A DNA stretch of 64,000 bases from Chitinophaga pinensis. Lineage in GTDB: Bacteria > Bacteroidota > Bacteroidia > Chitinophagales > Chitinophagaceae. Made by a program: the position numbers and the translations under genes. Below the pieces are notes generated by a model. The model had not been told where the DNA came from. It did no database searches and was given only the letters and a program-made list of their open reading frames with translations. Shown piece after piece: positions 57,966-64,000 of the stretch (positions within the stretch are counted from its first letter, which is position 1; each line of letters starts with the position of its first letter). The stretch covers positions 62,001 through 126,000 of the forward strand of contig CAMCMP010000007.1 of the NCBI GenBank assembly GCA_945876095.1, written 5' to 3'.

Positions 57966-59609
57966 TTACTCCTTCGTTAAATTTCCATTATTTAGTAAAA
58001 CATTCCTTGGATCCAACTCCACTTTTTCTGGAACAGAGGCCACTGAGAAAGTAAATACTTCTTGCCTGCGACTGAGATTCATTTTTAAAAAAGTTGGAGT
58101 AGTGCTTCCTGTTTTATAATAACCAATCTCCACTGGAGTATTGAATAAAAAATCTCCAGATTGCGATTGAGTTAATTGAAGCTTTATTTTTTTTACAGCA
58201 GCATCATATTTCCAAACAGCATTAATAGCAGGATTAATAGGCTGATACAACCACTGCTTAAAAAATACCTTCAAATCTTTACCAGATGCTTTTTCCATTT
58301 CAATTCTAAACTCATCGGTGGTAGTATTTGAGTTGTAATATTTTCCATAATAATTACTGATGCCTTTTTGAAAACTTTTTTCACCTAATAAATCTCTAAG
58401 CATATGTAGTATCCAAGCACCTTTTTGATAAGTAAGTCCATTCGTCACTGCTTCCTTTTCCGCAGTCCTATTGCCAACAATACTAAAGTCAGGTATTTTT
58501 AACGACAGGTCAAATACGGTTTTCTTAGCTTTGATGATACCTTTTTTATATTCTTCTTTTCCATATTCATTTTCAATAAATAGCAAAGTAAAAAAGGTAG
58601 CAAAACCCTCACTCAACCAAGCATCGTCCCAAGTAGTTTCAGTGACTGCATTACCAAACCACTGATGAGCAATTTCATGAATGACTATATTTCTAATGCG
58701 TTCATCCCTTTTACCATTTACTAAATCTTCTCCATAGAAAATAGCAGAAGAAGTTTCCATACCCCCATTTACACTAGGCGTTTGGATATTGGCTAATTTC
58801 TCATAAGCATAAGGGCCAACATAAGAACTGTAAAATTCCAATACCTTTTTTGTAGGCTCGTCGAAATCATAAAAACCTGCTTCTCTATTTTTTGAGTACA
58901 CCCAAGTTTGAATTGATTTTCCCTTAAACTCATCCACATATTTAACAGCGAAATCAGCTACTCCTAAGACAAATAACCAAGAAGAAACAGGAACTGATTG
59001 TTTCCAGTGTGTAAGCTTTGTATTATTACCTAAATCTGATTCTTCTAAAAGCAATCCGTTTGAAATTACTTTATAATGAGAAGGCGCTTTTACAATAAAT
59101 TCAGAAGTGGCTTTGTCATAAGGATGATCAATAAGGGGTAACCAATGTCTACCTCTGTTGGGCCAGTTTTCATTAAAAAAACTACGATCGCCCAATTTAG
59201 TAGCTCCTATTCTTAAACCATCAGAAGGAATACCATGATAATTTATGGTAAAAATCAAGGTTTGGTTTATTAAAGAAGGGGAAGGTAAATTAATAATGAG
59301 TGCATCATTTTGATGAGAATAGCTAACTGGATTTTTATCCATAAATACTCCATCAACCATCATCCCTTTTCCTTTTCTCTCTATTGATTGATTGATAAGA
59401 TCTAGGCGAAAATTTTGAACCCCTGCTTGCTTAAAGCTGATAGTAATATTCGAAGAACCAATGATTTCATCACTATTATCAGATAAAGTAAGTGCAAAGG
59501 AATAATGCTTAATATCAATTTTTTTATTAATCGGATAAGTGTCCGCCTTAGATAAAATTGGAAATAAAAAAAGAGAACAGGCTGTTATTAAATTAAAGAG
59601 TCTTTTCAT
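57966..59609 (-). CDS. M1 family metallopeptidase, copy A
   Basis: A 547-residue exported zinc aminopeptidase. A signal peptide ends near residue 22. An N-terminal beta domain covers 25-215, and the thermolysin-like domain has the exopeptidase motif GGMET (282-286). The zinc site is HEIAH (311-315) plus Glu334 (WLSEGFATFF). The usual C-terminal helical domain is shortened to a small beta extension. Its ATG overlaps the stop of the upstream M1 gene by one base (TAATG), so the two are translationally coupled. It likely takes up or trims peptides in the periplasm. Confidence 0.93.
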   Translation of the reverse strand: MKRLFNLITACSLFLFPILSKADTYPINKKIDIKHYSFALTLSDNSDEIIGSSNITISFKQAGVQNFRLDLINQSIERKGKGMMVDGVFMDKNPVSYSHQNDALIINLPSPSLINQTLIFTINYHGIPSDGLRIGATKLGDRSFFNENWPNRGRHWLPLIDHPYDKATSEFIVKAPSHYKVISNGLLLEESDLGNNTKLTHWKQSVPVSSWLFVLGVADFAVKYVDEFKGKSIQTWVYSKNREAGFYDFDEPTKKVLEFYSSYVGPYAYEKLANIQTPSVNGGMETSSAIFYGEDLVNGKRDERIRNIVIHEIAHQWFGNAVTETTWDDAWLSEGFATFFTLLFIENEYGKEEYKKGIIKAKKTVFDLSLKIPDFSIVGNRTAEKEAVTNGLTYQKGAWILHMLRDLLGEKSFQKGISNYYGKYYNSNTTTDEFRIEMEKASGKDLKVFFKQWLYQPINPAINAVWKYDAAVKKIKLQLTQSQSGDFLFNTPVEIGYYKTGSTTPTFLKMNLSRRQEVFTFSVASVPEKVELDPRNVLLNNGNLTKE

Positions 59610-61270
59610 TATTTAAGAGTTACTTTTTTTAAATAAAATCCCTTGGCATCAACTTGTGGAGGTAATGCACTGTTCACAGTAATACCTTCTTTAGAAATCA
59701 CCATACGATTTGATTTTCCATTTGCAGTGATTTCCATAGGGATAGGCATAAAGAAATTATTAATTTTAATCTGATATTTTTGAAAACCCACTTCTTTGAC
59801 ACTCAAATCTAAAATATCAGTAGTTCTCAAATAGAAATCAAAAAATAGTTTTAAATCTTTTCCGGTTGCTGTACTAAATAATTTTTCAACATCTTGAGTA
59901 GTTACAAAATTATCGTAAGTGTACTGAGGATCGGTAGCTAATTTCTTTAATGTAGGGAAGAATATTTCGTCCCCTATCAAATAGCGCAAACTATGCATGA
60001 AAAAAGAGCCCTTGGTATAGATATCGCCACCCGAATAAACTTCCTTTTCTGAAATCCCTTCACCAGCTGGTACAACAGCATGAGCATTTTTTGAACCCCG
60101 TCTATGCCCTGCGATAATTTCATCATAAGCAGCTTCTCCCCCTAATTCAAGCATAGCCAATGCTTCAGCGTAGGTTGCTATACCTTCTTGAATCCACATA
60201 TGACCCCAATCTTTGTTGGTTACTTTATTTGCCCACCATTCGTGTGCATATTCATGAAATAAATTAGCAGAATATTCATGACCACCCACTTGCCTGTAAG
60301 TAAATTTATTATCAAAAGTGATCATAGTCTGATGTTCCATTCCAGAATTTGGAACTTCAGCAACACCAATCTTTTCCTTTACCCATGGATATTCTCCAAA
60401 ATATTTTTCTAGAATTTTAGTATCTCTTTTCTTAAGTTCGATTACTTTTTTGGCTTGTGCCGTATCTACTTCCAATACATAATATTCAATAGGAACGGTA
60501 TTTCCCATTATAGTAGTATACAGATCTTTCGCTACTTTGTATTTTCCAATATTGAACAAAATACAATAGTTGCTAATGGTATAATTAGTTTTCCAAAAAT
60601 AGGTGGATTTACTATTTTTAGTAGTCACCGATTGTAATAATCCAGGGCCAGCTACTACCAAATTTTTTGGAACAGTAATTTTCATATCTACTCCTTCGTT
60701 CGGTTCATCACTTGGATGATCTTTACAAGGAAAATACATTTTTCCACCTTCTGCCTGAATATTGATAGATATCCAATCATTCCCATTAGAATCTTTAGAC
60801 CAAGTGAAACCTCCATCCCACGGGGGTTTAATAGCAACCGGCGGTATACCATTGTATTCTACTAATACCTTTTGATTGCCAATTTCAAAACCAGCAGCCG
60901 AGTTGATAAATATTTTATCATCCTTTTGATCAAAAGCAACCACTTTATTATTTACTTTTATTTGAGTGATAGTATAGAAATGAATTAGATCTAATAAAAT
61001 GGTATTGGTTTTTTCAGAAAGATTCAAATTAACTTCAGTTGAACCCTTAAAAGATCGATTGGCAATATCAATATCTAAGGCAATTGTATAATGCCTGATG
61101 TCCATGATAGCCTGCAAGGGATGTAGCTTTCCTCCAGAGGTAAGGTAACTTAAATCCCGACTATTATTATTCGAGTTTTGAGCAAAAGGATTTTGCATTA
61201 AAAAAATACAAAAAATAGCAAGAACTATTTTTGAGATAAAACTATTTTTTGATTTAGTAAGACTTTTCAT
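59609..61270 (-). CDS. M1 family metallopeptidase, copy B
   Basis: A 553-residue exported M1 peptidase paralogous to the downstream gene. A signal peptide ends near residue 30 (NPFAQ). The motif GMEHQ is at 310-314, and zinc ligands His339, His343 (HEYAH) and Glu362 (WIQEGIATYAE) are intact. Sequence similarity to copy A is clear in domain order but not close, so this is an old duplication. It is the first gene of a two-gene operon, with 271 bases upstream that separate it from the phosphatase genes and include a weak hairpin. Confidence 0.93.
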   Translation of the reverse strand: MKSLTKSKNSFISKIVLAIFCIFLMQNPFAQNSNNNSRDLSYLTSGGKLHPLQAIMDIRHYTIALDIDIANRSFKGSTEVNLNLSEKTNTILLDLIHFYTITQIKVNNKVVAFDQKDDKIFINSAAGFEIGNQKVLVEYNGIPPVAIKPPWDGGFTWSKDSNGNDWISINIQAEGGKMYFPCKDHPSDEPNEGVDMKITVPKNLVVAGPGLLQSVTTKNSKSTYFWKTNYTISNYCILFNIGKYKVAKDLYTTIMGNTVPIEYYVLEVDTAQAKKVIELKKRDTKILEKYFGEYPWVKEKIGVAEVPNSGMEHQTMITFDNKFTYRQVGGHEYSANLFHEYAHEWWANKVTNKDWGHMWIQEGIATYAEALAMLELGGEAAYDEIIAGHRRGSKNAHAVVPAGEGISEKEVYSGGDIYTKGSFFMHSLRYLIGDEIFFPTLKKLATDPQYTYDNFVTTQDVEKLFSTATGKDLKLFFDFYLRTTDILDLSVKEVGFQKYQIKINNFFMPIPMEITANGKSNRMVISKEGITVNSALPPQVDAKGFYLKKVTLK

Positions 61271-61376
61271 GATGAATTATTTATATAATCAGAAATAAAT
61301 TAAATTTTAAATAAATGAGAGGAAATAATTAACTAACCAGTATTCAGTTCGAGTAAAACTTATACCCTTAATTAAA

Positions 61377-61422
61377 TATAAAATTTTGAGCCAAATATAT
61401 TCCTTAATTGGTTCATTTTATA
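61377..61422 (-). terminator. Possible terminator of the phosphatase operon
   Basis: An imperfect inverted repeat joins TATAAAAT plus GAGCCAA (61377-61394, with a TTT bulge) to TTGGTTCATTTTATA (61408-61422). It lies about 120 bases past the stop of the phosphatase at 61542. There is no clean T run, so the call is weak. Confidence 0.3.
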
Positions 61423-61541
61423 TAAATTTTTACTATTTAAAAAAGTAGTTGTAAATAAACTAACTGATGATGTTATCAAAACTATAAAAGAATTTCTTTT
61501 AAATATTGATTCTATAATTGGCAATTATTAATATGGGTAAA

Positions 61542-62080
61542 TTATTTTTTCTTAATTACCACTAAAGTAATGTCATCAGGATTGTGTTTACCTTGAAGCC
61601 AACTATCAACAGATGCTATTAAGGAATCAATCATCCCCTGCGCTGATTTGCTGCCATTGATCTCAATCAACTTACATAACCTTTCATAATCATACATCTC
61701 CCCTACTAAATTGGGAGCTTCAGGAAGCCCATCAGATAATTGAACAATAATATCTCCTATATTAAAACTTCTTGTAAGGATATCAAAATGTTCATCGCTT
61801 AGTCCACCCAGTGGAAGACCTGCAATTAAAATCTCCTCCACTTCATTGGTAGCTGCTACATAATGGTATATTGGCGGCATTCCAGCTGAACTCAGCTCAA
61901 ATTCATTTGACTTTATCTGAACTACATTCAAGCTCATTCTTAAAGTCCCCAAATCTATATTCTTGACTACATTGTTTAATTTATGTAAGATGGTATTGGC
62001 AGGTAAAGCATCAATACCATTTAAGCCAGCTTTGGTTACAGAAACCATCATACCAGATGCCACCCCATGACCAGTAGCAT
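61542..62080. repeat. Direct repeat of the phosphatase domain (partner 63462-64000)
   Basis: The segment 61542-62080 is repeated at 63462-64000, offset by 1920 bases, with only scattered mismatches by eye. The partner extends past the window edge. It reflects a recent tandem duplication or gene conversion of the SpoIIE domain. Confidence 0.9.
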
Positions 62081-63431
62081 CGCCGCAAACAGAATATAGG
62101 GCACTGCCTTTGTGTTCAAAAAAGTCGTAATAATCACCCCCTACTTCTGTTGAAGATCTAATATATGCCGCAATATCTAAGTCGGTATTTTGGGGTAATA
62201 CTTTAGGCAACATACTCAATTGCAAATCTTGTGCTGCCTTTAATTCTTTATTCTTTCGTTCATCTTCAATAGCACGAACTTTTTCTTTTTGCTTATACCT
62301 GTTATAGAAGGCATAAACAGAAAAGCTAATGACAAAAAATAATGAAAAGCCAAAAACTAATCTATTTTTTTGTTTTTCTTGATCTACCTTTTCCAGTTCT
62401 CGGATTGATTCATTCAGGTTTAAATTGTCAATATCATTGACCCTATTTTGGATAGCCAACGTATCTTTTAATGCAGAAGAAATTTGTAAATATTTAAAAG
62501 AACTGTCAAATTTATTTTGCTCATTATAAATCTTAAATAATAGTTGGCTGGAATTTAAAACAACTTCATTGAAAGAACTTTTTCTACCCAAATTATAAGA
62601 AAGCCTGGCATAATAAATAGAACTATCCATAATTTTTAAACCAAAATAATCATTGGCAACACAGACATATGCTTGCTGAATATCTTTTTCATATTTAATA
62701 GCTAGTTTGTACTTTAAGCCTGAAAAAATAAAATTGAGTGATTTCCTATACTCCTTCTTCTTAAAATAAGCTTTTCCCAAAACTACGTAGGGGAATAACA
62801 TTCGCTTAGCCTCTGTTCGGAGTTGCTCAAGATCCAATGCCAATAAACCATATTTTATTGCAGAATCACTTTCATTCATTTCATCATAACATTGAGCAAC
62901 CATACCAACATAAGGGGAACCTTTTTTTTTGCTTACATCAAAAACTGTAGGTTTAATTTTTTCAAGCAGTTTTTCAGCTTTACTGTTGCTCCCCATGAAT
63001 GCATAATCTTCCATTACATTTAAGTCAGGAAAATCTGAAATTATTCCTAAGTCCTCTCTCTCTTTTTTAGCTAAAGTATTATAGTATAATGAACTAGAAT
63101 AGTTGCTTTTCATATATCTATAAACGGATCCCAGGCCATTGTGAATACGAGGATAAATTTCTTTGAAATTAAATTTAATGGCAATTTGCTCTGACAATTT
63201 TAAATAAAAAATCGCACTATCAGCATTCTTTAATGTGTAGGTACTTCCTAGTCTCATCAAATAAAATGACTTGTCCTTTGAATCTGGCATTGATAAGAAA
63301 GATCGGCTACTATCTCTTATGTTTTTAATAGGTCTATTAAAATCATATCCGCTTTTTTTATCCTGCGAAAATGCCTCTTGTTTTACAACTGTTACACACA
63401 ACAAAATCAAAAAATACTTTTTCATATTCAT
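61542..63431 (-). CDS. TPR - membrane - SpoIIE/PP2C phosphatase
   Basis: A 629-residue signalling protein. A signal peptide (1-22) is followed by TPR-like helical repeats (about 40-330), one membrane helix (about 360-380) and a short coiled coil (KEKVRAIEDERKNKELKAA). The SpoIIE-type phosphatase domain (about 405-629) has metal ligands Asp433 (GGDYYDFF) and Asp451 (GDATGHG) and the C-terminal DDITLVV. Such RsbU-like enzymes dephosphorylate anti-anti-sigma factors in partner-switching systems, with the periplasmic TPR part as sensor. No kinase or STAS partner is in the window. The phosphatase half is nearly identical to the next gene upstream. Confidence 0.92.
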   Translation of the reverse strand: MNMKKYFLILLCVTVVKQEAFSQDKKSGYDFNRPIKNIRDSSRSFLSMPDSKDKSFYLMRLGSTYTLKNADSAIFYLKLSEQIAIKFNFKEIYPRIHNGLGSVYRYMKSNYSSSLYYNTLAKKEREDLGIISDFPDLNVMEDYAFMGSNSKAEKLLEKIKPTVFDVSKKKGSPYVGMVAQCYDEMNESDSAIKYGLLALDLEQLRTEAKRMLFPYVVLGKAYFKKKEYRKSLNFIFSGLKYKLAIKYEKDIQQAYVCVANDYFGLKIMDSSIYYARLSYNLGRKSSFNEVVLNSSQLLFKIYNEQNKFDSSFKYLQISSALKDTLAIQNRVNDIDNLNLNESIRELEKVDQEKQKNRLVFGFSLFFVISFSVYAFYNRYKQKEKVRAIEDERKNKELKAAQDLQLSMLPKVLPQNTDLDIAAYIRSSTEVGGDYYDFFEHKGSALYSVCGDATGHGVASGMMVSVTKAGLNGIDALPANTILHKLNNVVKNIDLGTLRMSLNVVQIKSNEFELSSAGMPPIYHYVAATNEVEEILIAGLPLGGLSDEHFDILTRSFNIGDIIVQLSDGLPEAPNLVGEMYDYERLCKLIEINGSKSAQGMIDSLIASVDSWLQGKHNPDDITLVVIKKK

Positions 63432-63461
63432 TTTTTATTGGTAATAAACAATTTTAGCAAA

Positions 63462-64000
63462 TTATTTTTTCTTAATGACTACTAAAGTAATGTCATCTGG
63501 ATTGTGTTTACCTTGAAGCCAACTATCAACAGATGCAATCAAGGAATCAATCATCCCCTGCGCTGATTTGCTGCCATTGATTTCAATCAGTTGACCTAAC
63601 CTTTCATAATCATACATCTCCCCTACTAAATTGGGAGCTTCAGGAAGCCCATCAGATAATTGCACAATAATATCTCCTGTATTAAAACTTCTTGTAAGGA
63701 TATCAAAATGCTCCTCTCTTAGTCCACCTAATGGAAGGCCTTCAATTAAAATTTCCTCCACTTTATTGGTAGCTGCCACATAATGATATACAGGTGGCAT
63801 GGCTGCAGAACTCAATTCAAATTCAGTAGGCTTTATTTGAACAATGTTTAAACTCATTCTTAAAGTCCCTAAATCAATATTCTTAACTACATTGTTTAAT
63901 TTGTGCAAGATGGTATTAGCAGGTAATGCATCAATACCGTTTAAACCAGCTTTGGTAACTGAAACCATCATACCAGAAGCCACCCCATGACCAGTGGCAT
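63462..64000 (-). CDS. SpoIIE/PP2C phosphatase, partial (runs off the window edge)
   Basis: The C-terminal part of a second SpoIIE-type phosphatase. The frame is open to base 64000, and the residues before the apparent GTG start read ATGHGVASG, which is the conserved GDATGHG motif; the gene therefore continues beyond the window. About 172 aligned residues differ from the gene at 61542 at only about 12 positions. It ends 30 bases before the start of that gene, so the two are probably co-transcribed. The missing N-terminus may also be a TPR sensor, which cannot be seen here. Confidence 0.9.
   Translation of the reverse strand, partial: ATGHGVASGMMVSVTKAGLNGIDALPANTILHKLNNVVKNIDLGTLRMSLNIVQIKPTEFELSSAAMPPVYHYVAATNKVEEILIEGLPLGGLREEHFDILTRSFNTGDIIVQLSDGLPEAPNLVGEMYDYERLGQLIEINGSKSAQGMIDSLIASVDSWLQGKHNPDDITLVVIKKK

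Noticed and set aside
63981..63983. GTG as the start of a 173-residue phosphatase
   Set aside because: The frame stays open to the window edge and encodes the conserved ATGHG motif just before it, so the gene is only cut by the window.

Overview
This 64 kb window is AT-rich DNA from a Bacteroidota genome, most likely a Chitinophagaceae- or Sphingobacteria-like environmental bacterium. The grounds are: signal peptides that end in AQ or carry a lipobox, FHS-type sugar transport, GH95/GH127/GH109/DUF4965/DUF6786 glycan genes, tandem M1 peptidases, a TPR-SpoIIE phosphatase, and gene starts without Shine-Dalgarno sequences. I see no rRNA, tRNA, CRISPR array or insertion sequence. I also see no SusC/SusD pair and no recognisable transcription factor.

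Layout. (1) 46-12532, minus strand: an exported glycan-degrading arm with a DUF6786 lipoprotein, sulfatase, GH20, GH36, GH31, a NahK-like sugar kinase, GH109 and a CBM9-like protein. (2) 12742-36744, plus strand, divergent from arm 1: a sugar MFS transporter and an unassigned TIM-barrel-like exported protein. These are followed by two copies of a four-gene module made of a PSD1/planctomycete-type cytochrome protein, a Tat-exported DUF1501 protein, a variable Tat-exported protein, and a membrane-cytochrome-LRR protein. DUF1080 and a GH29 fucosidase lie between the copies, and two multidomain SGNH esterases follow. (3) 36770-47494, minus strand, convergent with arm 2: a tight six-gene operon of GH2, DUF4965, GH95, GH127, a GH5-like enzyme and a PhyH dioxygenase. 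(4) 47770-56218, minus strand: metY with its own terminator; a ChbG-like deacetylase, NagX-like acyltransferase and Gfo/Idh lipoprotein operon; a CehA/McbA metallohydrolase; and a Tat Gfo/Idh oxidoreductase with a strong terminator. (5) 56709-64000: a small lipoprotein, a YiiX-like hydrolase whose start codon lies inside a terminator-like hairpin, two tandem M1 peptidases, and two tandem SpoIIE phosphatases, the second cut by the window edge.

How the genes may work together (inference). Arm 1 would release GlcNAc/GalNAc, galactose and glucose-type sugars in the periplasm. The MFS protein would import a sugar and the NahK-like kinase would phosphorylate amino sugars. Arm 3 would remove fucose and beta-L-arabinofuranose. 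The repeated cytochrome modules carry c-type heme motifs and sit beside DUF1080 and an exported TIM-barrel isomerase, so they could be the electron-transfer part of an oxidative (3-keto-type) glycan route. This duplicated module is the most interesting candidate system here.
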